Positions 33,756 to 41,227 of a stretch of 41,227 nt of DNA are shown here, one piece after another. This DNA comes from Clostridia bacterium (GTDB lineage: Bacteria; Bacillota; Clostridia; TANB77; CAG-508): assembly GCA_900753165.1 (NCBI GenBank), contig CAADYC010000054.1:1-41227 (forward strand), read 5' to 3'. Every line of letters begins with the position of its first letter. The first letter of the stretch is position 1. Under the pieces are notes generated by a model, which had not been told where the DNA came from, did no database searches, and was given only the letters and a program-made list of their open reading frames with translations. The translations under genes and the position numbers were made by a program.

Positions 33756-33793
33756 AAAAAAAGAGAAGGAAGAGCTATTTTCTTCCCCCCTCA
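33756..33793 (-). terminator. terminator of deoD
   Basis: On the minus strand GAGGGGGGAAGA pairs with TCTTCCTTCTC (G-T pairs allowed) followed by TTTTTTT. Confidence 0.75.
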
Positions 33794-33797
33794 ATTC

Positions 33798-34520
33798 TTA
33801 AATTTTTATAGCAGAATCTAATGCAAGTTTTATCATATTATTTAGACCAGTTTGACGTTCTTCAGGGGTTGCAATATCTTTAATATATTTTGAATCTACT
33901 ACACTCATTAAGCAAGAAGCTCTTTTATTTAGTAATTTAGCATTATAAAATAAAGCAAAAGCTTCCATTTCAGCAGCAACTGGATTAAAACCATCTGGAA
34001 TCCTATCTAAAAATTTATTTACATCAGTCATATAAACATCAAAACAATCAGTACAAACAGTATTACCAGAAACAATATTTATATCACACTCTTTAGCAAT
34101 ATTTTTAATTATAGAATTAAGCTCATTACTAGAAGAAACAATGTGGCAATTATCATTATTTAAAGTCAAAGCATAATTACTTTCAGAAAAAACATTTTCA
34201 CTTAAAATAATATCAAATAATTTAAGTTCTGGTTTATATCCTCCGCAAGAACCAATTCTAATAATATTTTCTACATCATAAAATTTAAATAATTCATAAG
34301 TATAAATACCAACACTTGGCATTCCCATACCATGTGCCATTACTGTTAATTCTTTTCCTTTATAAGTTCCAGTATATGCATACATTCCTCTAACTTGATT
34401 TACAAGTTTGTAATTTTCCATAAAATTTTCAGCAATATATTTTGCTCTTAATGGGTCTCCTGGCATTATTACTGTTTTAGCAATATCACCTTTGTTTGCT
34501 TCATTATGTGGTGTTGACAT
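33798..34520 (-). CDS. deoD: purine-nucleoside phosphorylase, DeoD type
   Basis: Phosphorolyses purine nucleosides to base and ribose-1-phosphate for salvage. The 240-aa hexameric-type enzyme starts STPHNEANKGDIAKTVIMPGDPLRAKYIAENF and shows RIGSCGG (phosphate site), AAEMEAFALF (substrate glutamates near 182-184) and a late VVDS aspartate. AAGGAGGAG precedes the ATG. It is a single gene divergent from prpC. Confidence 0.95.
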   Translation of the reverse strand: MSTPHNEANKGDIAKTVIMPGDPLRAKYIAENFMENYKLVNQVRGMYAYTGTYKGKELTVMAHGMGMPSVGIYTYELFKFYDVENIIRIGSCGGYKPELKLFDIILSENVFSESNYALTLNNDNCHIVSSSNELNSIIKNIAKECDINIVSGNTVCTDCFDVYMTDVNKFLDRIPDGFNPVAAEMEAFALFYNAKLLNKRASCLMSVVDSKYIKDIATPEERQTGLNNMIKLALDSAIKI

Positions 34521-34549
34521 ATAAAACTCCTCCTTTGTGTTTTTTTGAT

Positions 34550-34577
34550 ATTATATCATAAAAAAATAAAAAAGCAA
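34550..34577 (-). promoter_or_regulatory. promoter of deoD
   Basis: On the minus strand TTGCTT, 16-nt spacer, TATAAT with extended -10 TGA. Confidence 0.65.
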
Positions 34578-34592
34578 TTATGATAAAAAATA

Positions 34593-34621
34593 TTGCAAAA
34601 AACAGTAAGTTATGATATAAA
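34593..34621 (+). promoter_or_regulatory. promoter of prpC-prkC
   Basis: TTGCAA (34593-34598), 17-nt spacer, TATAAA (34616-34621) with extended -10 TGA; separated from the deoD -35 by 15 nt. Confidence 0.7.
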
Positions 34622-34667
34622 ATAGAAGAAAGCAAATAAGCTAATACAAAAGAACAGAGGTGAAATT

Positions 34668-35402
34668 ATGATAAAAGCTTATGCAAAATCTGATAAGGGA
34701 AATGTCAGAGAAACAAACGAAGATTATTTTTATATTTCAAATTCACTAGACCAAGTTCAATTATATTTGTTAGCAGATGGAATGGGCGGATATAATGGCG
34801 GAGAAATAGCAAGCCAATTAGCTGTTCAAACAGCAAAAAATTATATAGAAAATAATTTTAAAGATATAGAGAAAGACAGAGATAGTATAATACAATTATT
34901 AGGAAGTAGTATGGAATATGCCAATATGGTAGTATATGAAAAAGCAAAGGAAAATCCAGAATTACAAGGGATGGGAACAACATTAGAAATATGCTTAATA
35001 TATAATAATAAGGCTTATATAGGACATGTAGGAGATAGTAGAATATATAGAGTTAGAAAGCAATTTATACGTAAGTTAACACAAGACCATAGTTATGTAC
35101 AAAAATTAGTAAAAGAAGGTACAATAACAAAAGAACAAGCAGAACATCATCCTCAAAAAAATATGTTAATGAAAGCATTGGGATGTAATGCTTTTGTGGA
35201 ACCAGATGTTATGGTAAAAGGATTTTTAAAAGATGATATTTTAATTATGTGTTCAGATGGTTTATCAAATATGGTAGAACAACAAACTATATATGAAATG
35301 GCATCAAAAAATATAGAACAAGCAACTAAAGATTTGGTACAATTAGCAAAAGACAGAGGCGGTTACGACAATATAACAGTTGTAATTATAAAAAATATAT
35401 AA
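34668..35402 (+). CDS. prpC: PP2C-type protein phosphatase PrpC (Stp1)
   Basis: Removes phosphate from Ser/Thr targets of PrkC. The 244-aa protein has all PP2C metal motifs: RETNEDYF (D19), LLADGMGGYNGGE (D37-G38), GHVGDSRIYRV, CSDGLSNM and GGYDNITVVI, and the flap LTQDHSYVQKLVKEG. AGAGGTG precedes the ATG. The prkC gene follows 48 nt later. Confidence 0.95.
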   Translation: MIKAYAKSDKGNVRETNEDYFYISNSLDQVQLYLLADGMGGYNGGEIASQLAVQTAKNYIENNFKDIEKDRDSIIQLLGSSMEYANMVVYEKAKENPELQGMGTTLEICLIYNNKAYIGHVGDSRIYRVRKQFIRKLTQDHSYVQKLVKEGTITKEQAEHHPQKNMLMKALGCNAFVEPDVMVKGFLKDDILIMCSDGLSNMVEQQTIYEMASKNIEQATKDLVQLAKDRGGYDNITVVIIKNI

Positions 35403-35450
35403 CGGTTTACATTATGGCGTAAAAACAATGTGATAAAAGGAGAGAGAAGT

Positions 35451-37421
35451 ATGAATTTAGAAGGTAAGATTCTAGGTAACAGATACGAAATTATTGAAAA
35501 AGTTGGAAACGGAGGAATGGCAACAGTTTATAAAGCCACAGACCTTGTTTTAAAAAGATATGTAGCAGTAAAAGTTTTAAGAGATGAATTTACAACTGAT
35601 GAAGAATTTATTAAAAGATTTGAAACAGAAGCACAATCAGCAGCAAGATTGGTACATGCAAATATTGTATCAATATTTGATGTTGGTGTTGATAATGGAA
35701 TTTATTATATAGTAATGGAATTGATACAAGGAAAAACTCTAAAAGAGATAATTGTTGGAGAAAGAGGACCACTTCCATGGAAATGGTCAGTAAATGTGGC
35801 AATTCAAATTGCATCGGCATTGGAAATGGCACATAAAAATAATATTATTCATAGAGATATAAAACCTCATAATATAATAATAACAGAAGATGGTGTTGCA
35901 AAGGTTACAGATTTTGGAATAGCTAAAGCTGTATCAAATTCAACAATTACAGCTTTTGGTACAACAATTGGTTCAGTACACTATTTTTCACCTGAACATG
36001 CAAGAGGTGGATATACAGATGCTAAATCAGATATATATTCATTAGGTGTTGTAATGTATGAAATGGTAACAGGTAAAGTTCCATTTGATGCAGATACTCC
36101 AGTATCAGTTGCATTAAAACATATGCAAGAAGATCCTGTACCACCAATTGAACTAAATCCACATTTACCAGAAGCGGTAAATAAAATAATATTAAAAGCT
36201 TTGAAAAAGGACCCAATGCTTAGATATCAAACAGCAACAGAACTTTTACAAGATTTAAAAATGGCACTTAAAAATCCATCAGGTGATTTTGTTGATGATG
36301 ATGAGTATGATCCAACAGCAAGAACACAAAGAATATCAACACAAGATGTAGAAAAAATGCAAAAGAATTCTAGAAAAAAAGAAGAAAATAAATTTATAAA
36401 ATTTATAAAAAAACATAAGGTTTTAAGCTCATTTATAGGATTAATATTGTTATTCTGTATAGCATTTGGTGGAACAATGTTGGTTTTGAATATAACAAAT
36501 CCTAAAGAAGTTGAAATGCCAGATGTTGTTGGACTTACAAGAGATGAAGCTCAACAAAAAATTGAAGGTGCTAAACTTAAATTTGAGGTTGCATCAGAAG
36601 AATATAATACTGATGTAGAAGAAAATCATATTATAAGTCAAGATCCAACTTATGTTGAAGGTTATAATAGAGTAAAACAAGGAAGTACAGTTAAAGTTGT
36701 AGTAAGTAAAGGTACTGAGAAAACTAAAGTTCCAAAGGTTATTGGATTGTCAAAAGATGATGCTATTGAAGCAATTGAAGATGCTAAATTGAAAGCAGAG
36801 ATTGTTGAAGAAGCTAGTAAAAAAATTGAAGAAGGATATGTAATTAGCCAAGAAACTGATGCTAATACAGAAGTAAATGCAGGAGAGACAATTAAAATAC
36901 ATGTAAGTACTGGAACAGAAAAGGTAACAGTTCCTGGAGTTGTTGGAAAATCTCAAGATGAAGCCAAAAAAACTCTTCAAGATTTAGGATTTGTTGTTAC
37001 TGTTACAACTACTGAAGATAGCTCTAAAGATAATGGAGTTGTTTTAAAACAAAGTTTGGATGAAGGTAAAACTGTAGAAAAAGGTTCTGATATTAATATT
37101 ACTGTAAACAAATTGGCAGAGATAAAAACAGTTCCTATCAAAGTTAATGTAAAATCATTACTTGATGGAAATATTTATGAAGTATCATCTGGAAATGAAA
37201 CAGAAGGAGAACAAAAAGTAAAGACGGTAAAGCTAGAAGTTAAAGTTGGAGATGATACTATTTATTCTCAGTCTGTAAAAGCTTCTGAAACATCAATATC
37301 AGTAGGAAATGCTAAAGGATCTGGAACAACAACTGTTAAGGTATATATAGATGGCGTATTAAAAAATGATGGAGGATATTCTTTAGTTTATAGTAATGTT
37401 AATTCATATACTGCGGAATAA
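35451..37421 (+). CDS. prkC: Ser/Thr protein kinase PrkC with PASTA repeats
   Basis: Membrane kinase that senses muropeptides/lipid II and controls wall growth, dormancy exit and germination. From the ATG after AAAGGAGA the protein has 656 aa: kinase domain (about 1-275; GNGGMATVYKA, K41, H134-R135-D136, D154-F-G, APE-like SPEHARGG), a basic juxtamembrane linker, one membrane helix (about 325-347), three PASTA repeats (from about 355, 422 and 489) and a C-terminal domain of about 100 residues without a family I recognise. Homologue of Stk1/PknB. Confidence 0.95.
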   Translation: MNLEGKILGNRYEIIEKVGNGGMATVYKATDLVLKRYVAVKVLRDEFTTDEEFIKRFETEAQSAARLVHANIVSIFDVGVDNGIYYIVMELIQGKTLKEIIVGERGPLPWKWSVNVAIQIASALEMAHKNNIIHRDIKPHNIIITEDGVAKVTDFGIAKAVSNSTITAFGTTIGSVHYFSPEHARGGYTDAKSDIYSLGVVMYEMVTGKVPFDADTPVSVALKHMQEDPVPPIELNPHLPEAVNKIILKALKKDPMLRYQTATELLQDLKMALKNPSGDFVDDDEYDPTARTQRISTQDVEKMQKNSRKKEENKFIKFIKKHKVLSSFIGLILLFCIAFGGTMLVLNITNPKEVEMPDVVGLTRDEAQQKIEGAKLKFEVASEEYNTDVEENHIISQDPTYVEGYNRVKQGSTVKVVVSKGTEKTKVPKVIGLSKDDAIEAIEDAKLKAEIVEEASKKIEEGYVISQETDANTEVNAGETIKIHVSTGTEKVTVPGVVGKSQDEAKKTLQDLGFVVTVTTTEDSSKDNGVVLKQSLDEGKTVEKGSDINITVNKLAEIKTVPIKVNVKSLLDGNIYEVSSGNETEGEQKVKTVKLEVKVGDDTIYSQSVKASETSISVGNAKGSGTTTVKVYIDGVLKNDGGYSLVYSNVNSYTAE

Positions 37422-37465
37422 ATTAATTAATTCAAAAGTTAGAGAATATTTAAATTAATAAAGAT

Positions 37466-37493
37466 TTTAAGACTACTGTAAGGTAGTCTTAAA
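37466..37493 (+). terminator. hairpin after prkC
   Basis: TTTAAGACTAC (37466-37476) pairs perfectly with GTAGTCTTAAA (37483-37493); poor U-run, so termination may be partial. Confidence 0.6.
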
Positions 37494-37519
37494 TAATACC
37501 TGAAAATATGTTGACATAA

Positions 37520-37548
37520 TTGACTTATACATAAAAAAATGGTAAAAT
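37520..37548 (+). promoter_or_regulatory. promoter of the 595-aa membrane protein
   Basis: TTGACT (37520-37525), 17-nt spacer, TAAAAT (37543-37548) with extended -10 TGG. A second TTGACA lies 9 nt upstream. Confidence 0.7.
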
Positions 37549-37555
37549 TATAACA

Positions 37556-37618
37556 GTTACAATTAAAAATACTTAAATTGATAACTATCAATAGGAGGGA
37601 TAGTTCTTTATTTGTAAC
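37556..37618 (+). promoter_or_regulatory. foldable 5' leader with alternative hairpins
   Basis: GTTACAA (37556-37562) pairs with TTGTAAC (37612-37618), enclosing two hairpins that exclude each other: ATTGAT (37577-37582)/ATCAAT (37587-37592), and AACTATC (37583-37589)/GATAGTT (37599-37605) with AGGAGG in the loop. No start codon follows that AGGAGG. The real ribosome site lies about 50 nt downstream. Resembles a small regulatory switch; ligand unknown. Confidence 0.45.
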
Positions 37619-37657
37619 AATAACTTTAAAACCTATAAAACAATGGAGGAATACAAA

Positions 37658-39445
37658 ATGAAAATAGTAGGAAGAAGTATTGGAACAATAGTAGTTGCAA
37701 TTGTTTATTGGTTATTATACTATATTACTTTGCCAACATTATCACTGGCATACTTTGATGGGTTTATGTATGTTGGATGCGGTATTATAATTGCTGTAGC
37801 AGTAATTGTATGGTGGGTTTCAGCTTTAAAGAAGGTGAAAAATCCTTTAATAGTACCAATTGTAGTAACAGCAATACTTATTATAATGCTGATTATTGGT
37901 GCAATAGTAGGATGTGCACTGTTCAATTCAGAAAAAATGTATAAACAGATAGGAAGAATAGAGCAGAAATCCTTTAAAGATGATGTAGTAGAAATTGATA
38001 CATCTCAGATTCCAATGGTTGATATTGATCTTGCTGATAAATTAGCAGATAAAAAATTGGGAGATGAGGTTGCTTTAGGTTCTAAAGTAGAAGTTGGAGA
38101 ATTTACTAATAAACAACAAGTGAATGGAAAACTTGTATATGTTGCTCCATTAGATCATCGGTCTTTTTTTAAGTGGAGAGCCAATGAAGGTGGTACACCA
38201 GGATATGTTGTAGTTAGTGCTACAAATATGAATGATGTAAAATTGGTAAAAGAAGTTAATGGTAAAGCATTAAAAATCAAATATTCTGAATCGGCCTATT
38301 TTTCTGATAATCTGAAAAGAAATATTAGAAATAAAGGATTCAGAAATGTTGGATTAACAGAATATTCTTTCGAACTGGATGATGAAGGAAATCCATATTG
38401 GGTTGTAACAACATATAAAAATACAACTTTATGGGGGAATAAAGAAGCAACAGGAGTTGTTATTTGTGATCCTGAAACAGGAGATTGTGAATGGTATTCT
38501 GTTAAAGATGCACCAGAATGGGTTGATATTATTCAACCAGAAGAATTTATTAAAGACCAAATTAAGAATTATGGCGAATATGTTCATGGAGTATTTAATT
38601 TCTCTGATGAAGACAAATTATCTATGACAGAACATATGACAACTGTATATAATAATGGAGAATGTTATTATTACACAGGAATGAGTTCGGTAGGCAAAGA
38701 CAATGGAACAGTTGGTTTTGTTATGATTGATACCAGAGATAAATCTGCAAAGTTCTATAAAATGGTTGGTGCAACGGAAGAGGCCGCTATGAGTAGTGCT
38801 GAAGGTAAAGTACAAAATATGGGCTATACTGCTACAGAACCAATTCCTTTAAATATATCAGGAATACCAACATATTTTTGTACTTTAAAGGATAATGAAG
38901 GTCTTGTTAAGCAATATGCAATGCTTAACATCGAGGATTATTCAATTGTAGCAGTAGGAGACAACATTGCAGAGGCAAAAAGAAGTTACATTAATGCTAT
39001 GAATAATGTTGGGGTAAAGGTTGATTTTGGAGATGGAGAAGTATATGGCTATACGCAGGAAGGAATAGTAACTAGAATAGGTAATAATATTGAAAATGGT
39101 GAAACATATTATTATTTTATTCTGGATAATGATACCAGTAAACTGTATTTAGCTTCATATACCGTTTCGGAAGAATTACCTATTACTCGTGAAGGTGATA
39201 AGGTAAAGATATCATATTTAGATGAATCAAATGGCGCCATTAACATTGCAAGTTTTGATAACTTAGATTTTTCTCAAACAATTTCGGATAAACAGGAAGA
39301 GTATAATGAGGAAAAAGATGATAAAAACTTAGTTAATAATCCTGACAATAAGGTTATTAATGTAGATCCGGAAAAAGATCAAGCAACATGGGATAGCTTA
39401 ACGGAGGAGGAAAAAGCAAAATTATTAGAAAATTTGGAAAATTAA
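37658..39445 (+). CDS. large membrane protein of unknown function
   Basis: A 595-aa protein whose ATG follows GGAGGAATAC (an in-frame ATG 15 nt upstream overlaps this ribosome site). Three hydrophobic helices (about 5-27, 33-55 and 64-87) are followed by a soluble region of about 500 residues, probably outside the cell, and an acidic tail (EEYNEEKDDKN to the end). Motifs include VYVAPLDHRSFFKW, GTPGYVVVSATN and ATGVVICDPETGDCEWYS; I recall similar strings in conserved uncharacterised proteins but cannot name the family. Own promoter, leader and terminator. It splits the usual prkC-rsgA order. Codons ending in T and G are commoner than in rsgA, suggesting separate history. Confidence 0.7.
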   Translation: MKIVGRSIGTIVVAIVYWLLYYITLPTLSLAYFDGFMYVGCGIIIAVAVIVWWVSALKKVKNPLIVPIVVTAILIIMLIIGAIVGCALFNSEKMYKQIGRIEQKSFKDDVVEIDTSQIPMVDIDLADKLADKKLGDEVALGSKVEVGEFTNKQQVNGKLVYVAPLDHRSFFKWRANEGGTPGYVVVSATNMNDVKLVKEVNGKALKIKYSESAYFSDNLKRNIRNKGFRNVGLTEYSFELDDEGNPYWVVTTYKNTTLWGNKEATGVVICDPETGDCEWYSVKDAPEWVDIIQPEEFIKDQIKNYGEYVHGVFNFSDEDKLSMTEHMTTVYNNGECYYYTGMSSVGKDNGTVGFVMIDTRDKSAKFYKMVGATEEAAMSSAEGKVQNMGYTATEPIPLNISGIPTYFCTLKDNEGLVKQYAMLNIEDYSIVAVGDNIAEAKRSYINAMNNVGVKVDFGDGEVYGYTQEGIVTRIGNNIENGETYYYFILDNDTSKLYLASYTVSEELPITREGDKVKISYLDESNGAINIASFDNLDFSQTISDKQEEYNEEKDDKNLVNNPDNKVINVDPEKDQATWDSLTEEEKAKLLENLEN

Positions 39446-39459
39446 ATGAGAACTATAAC

Positions 39460-39492
39460 AAAAGTGGTGGAGTAATACTTCACCACTTTTTC
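39460..39492 (+). terminator. terminator of the membrane protein gene
   Basis: AAAAGTGGTG pairs with CACCACTTTT, followed by TCTC after five T. Confidence 0.85.
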
Positions 39493-39590
39493 TCTAGCGT
39501 ATGATTATAGTGACTAAAGGGTGTAGATAATATTTTATATTAAATTTTAATTGTTGTATGTAAAATGCATCTAAAATTTTAATTAAAAAA

Positions 39591-39619
39591 TTGAAAAAAA
39601 TAAAATATAATGTTATAAT
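39591..39619 (+). promoter_or_regulatory. promoter of rsgA-rpe
   Basis: TTGAAA (39591-39596), 17-nt spacer, perfect TATAAT (39614-39619) with extended -10 TGT. Confidence 0.75.
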
Positions 39620-39677
39620 CATAAAAAAGTATTTAATAAAAATGTCAAAAGGTGTTTGATAAAATATTGGAGGAATA

Positions 39678-40593
39678 ATGCAAGGTTTAATAATAGAGAA
39701 CATATCAAACTTATATAAAATAGAAACAAAAAAACGGAATATATGAAGCAAATGCAAGAGGAAAATTTAAAAAAGAAGAAATAACACCAGTAGTAGGAGA
39801 TAAAGTAGAAATACAAATACTAGATGAGGAAAATAAGAAGGCAGTAATAGAAAAAATAGAAACAAGAATAACATATATAAAAAGACCTAAGATGAGTAAT
39901 ATAACACAACTGGTGTTAGTGGTATCAAGCAAAAATCCAAAGCCAGATTTATTATTATTAGACAAACAGTTAGCATTTGCAGAATATCTAGGAATAAAAC
40001 CAATAATTGTATTAAATAAAACAGATTTAGATAAAAAGAAAGAATTTGAAAAAATAAAAGAAGTATATCAAAATATAGGATATACAGTAATAGAAACAAT
40101 AGCGAAAGATTTATCAATAGAAAGTGAAAAAAAAAATATATATTTAACAGGAATTCAAGAATTAGAAAAGCATTTAAAAGGAAATATAAATGCATTTTCA
40201 GGAAATTCAGGAGTTGGAAAATCAACATTAATAAATGCAATATTCAAAGATACGATTACACAAGAAGGAGAAATAAGTCAAAGAAATAAAAAAGGTAAAA
40301 ATACTACAACATCAACTAGATTATATGAAATAGACGAAAATACATATATTGCAGATACACCAGGATTTTCAACATTTGATATATCAGAAATAGAATATAG
40401 AGAATTAGATAAATATTTTAAAGAATTTAAGCCATTACTAGAAGATTGCGAATTTGTTGGATGTACTCATATAAAAGAAGAAAATTGTGGAATAAAACAA
40501 GCATTACAGCAAGGAAAAATAGATAGTGGTAGATATGAAAGATTTTGTAAAATTTATGAAGAACTAAAAGAAAAGGATAAATATAAATATTAA
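39678..40593 (+). CDS. rsgA: ribosome small subunit-dependent GTPase RsgA, frameshifted as given
   Basis: Circularly permuted GTPase for late 30S maturation. The ATG follows GGAGG and reads MQGLIIENISNLYKIETKK, then stops at a TGA after a run of seven A (39728-39734). Dropping one A gives ...KIETKNGIYEANARGKF... and a continuous OB domain into the rest: about 304 aa, normal length. G-motifs in permuted order: G4 LNKTD, G1 GNSGVGKST, G3 DTPG; C-terminal zinc site C-x5-C-x-H-x5-C (CEFVGCTHIKEENC). The gene is complete apart from one extra A. Rpe follows. Confidence 0.88.
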
Positions 40594-40663
40594 TATTAAT
40601 TATATTTTGGTAACTAATGTCCTAAAAAGAAAGGACAAAAAATATAAAAATGGAGGAAATAAA

Positions 40664-41227
40664 ATGATAGAAGTTTCAACATCAATACTTTCAGTAAAAA
40701 AAGGTGAAGAATCACAAACATTTTTTGCACTTGAAAAGGCACATACAGATTATTTTCATATAGATGTAATGGATGGAAAATTTGTAGAAAAAGACACGTA
40801 TAAAAAAATGATAGAATATGCCTCATATATAAAAAGAATATCTAATTTACCATTAGATATACATTTGATGGTAGAGGATGTAAATTCAGCAATAGATGAC
40901 TTTTTAGCAGTTGAACCAAATATAATTACATTCCATTATGAAGCATGTAAAAATAAAGAAGAGGTTATGGAAATAATTAAAAAAATAAAAGATAATCATT
41001 GCAAAGTTGGTTTAAGTGTAAAACCAGAAACAAAACTAGAAGAAATATATAAATTTTTACCATATATTCATATGTGTTTGGTTATGACAGTAGAACCTGG
41101 AAAAGGAGGACAAACACTTTTAACAGATATGGTAGAAAAAATTGCAACTTTAAAAAAATATATTGATGATAATAATATTGAAATTGATATAGAGGCAGAT
41201 GGCGGAATTAACTTAAAAACAGCTGAA
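40664..41227 (+). CDS. rpe: ribulose-phosphate 3-epimerase (3' end outside window)
   Basis: Interconverts ribulose-5-phosphate and xylulose-5-phosphate. Open from ATG (TGGAGG upstream) to the last base, 188 codons. TIM-barrel motifs seen: VSTSILS, HIDVMDGKFV (metal His and catalytic Asp), DIHLMVED, FHYEA, VGLSVKPET, VMTVEPGKGGQ and IEADGGIN (second catalytic Asp). About 25-30 residues are missing at the C-terminus. Follows rsgA, as in other Firmicutes, and links to the split transketolase in the pentose phosphate pathway. Confidence 0.93.
   Translation, partial: MIEVSTSILSVKKGEESQTFFALEKAHTDYFHIDVMDGKFVEKDTYKKMIEYASYIKRISNLPLDIHLMVEDVNSAIDDFLAVEPNIITFHYEACKNKEEVMEIIKKIKDNHCKVGLSVKPETKLEEIYKFLPYIHMCLVMTVEPGKGGQTLLTDMVEKIATLKKYIDDNNIEIDIEADGGINLKTAE

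Overview
The window is a very AT-rich stretch of a spore-forming, low-GC Gram-positive bacterium, most likely an uncultured gut Clostridia lineage. Indicators are spoIIM and a spoVAC-spoVAD-spoVAE operon (endospores), PrkC/PrpC with PASTA repeats and FtsEX with PcsB/EnvC-like hydrolases (Gram-positive wall), an infC-rpmI-rplT operon behind a terminator-type leader, standard TGA/TAA/TAG stops, and strong AGGAGG ribosome sites. Coding density is high; no rRNA, tRNA, CRISPR array or intact transposase was seen.

Layout. 1-3.3 kb: tail of an unknown gene, a small charged orphan, and a GT35 glucan phosphorylase. 3.3-5.2 kb: tmcAL (minus strand, TTG start) and rnhA. 5.4-9.5 kb: two unknown small genes, an EndoQ-like PHP nuclease, spoIIM (frameshifted as given) and xerD. 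9.5-11 kb: infC-rpmI-rplT with an attenuator leader and an AUA start for infC. 11-13.7 kb: a lone orphan gene, then on the minus strand dodecin-spoVAC-spoVAD-spoVAE. 13.8-15.1 kb: rsmB. 15.3-24.4 kb: a type IV pilus cluster, pilM-pilN (one fused gene), pilO-like, pilP-like, a small pilin, pilD, two more pilin-like genes (the second frameshifted), pilB, pilT, pilC. 24.5-26.4 kb: ROK sugar kinase and the C-terminal half of a split transketolase. 26.6-33.3 kb: ftsE-ftsX, two tandem coiled-coil M23 hydrolases, ctpA, pgsA, greA. 33.8-41.2 kb: deoD (minus), then prpC-prkC, a 595-aa membrane protein of unknown function, rsgA (frameshifted as given) and rpe (cut by the window end).

How the genes work together: the pilus block is a complete inner machine (assembly ATPase, retraction ATPase, platform, alignment proteins, prepilin peptidase, pilins). 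FtsEX plus two hydrolases and CtpA form a cell-separation module. PrpC/PrkC with RsgA and Rpe is the conserved Ser/Thr kinase neighbourhood of Firmicutes, here split by the unknown membrane protein, which has its own promoter, a foldable leader and a terminator. SpoIIM and SpoVA serve engulfment and dipicolinate uptake during sporulation.

The most unusual content is non-coding. Four intergenic spaces hold long imperfect hairpins with unrelated sequences but the same architecture (perfect outer arms of 20, 32 and 34 bp in three of them; the fourth is short and flanked by a 9-bp direct repeat like a target-site duplication). Three genes (spoIIM, a pilin, rsgA) are each broken by one apparently extra base, which points to sequence error, slippage or phase variation. 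No wholly new defence or mobile system was recognised.
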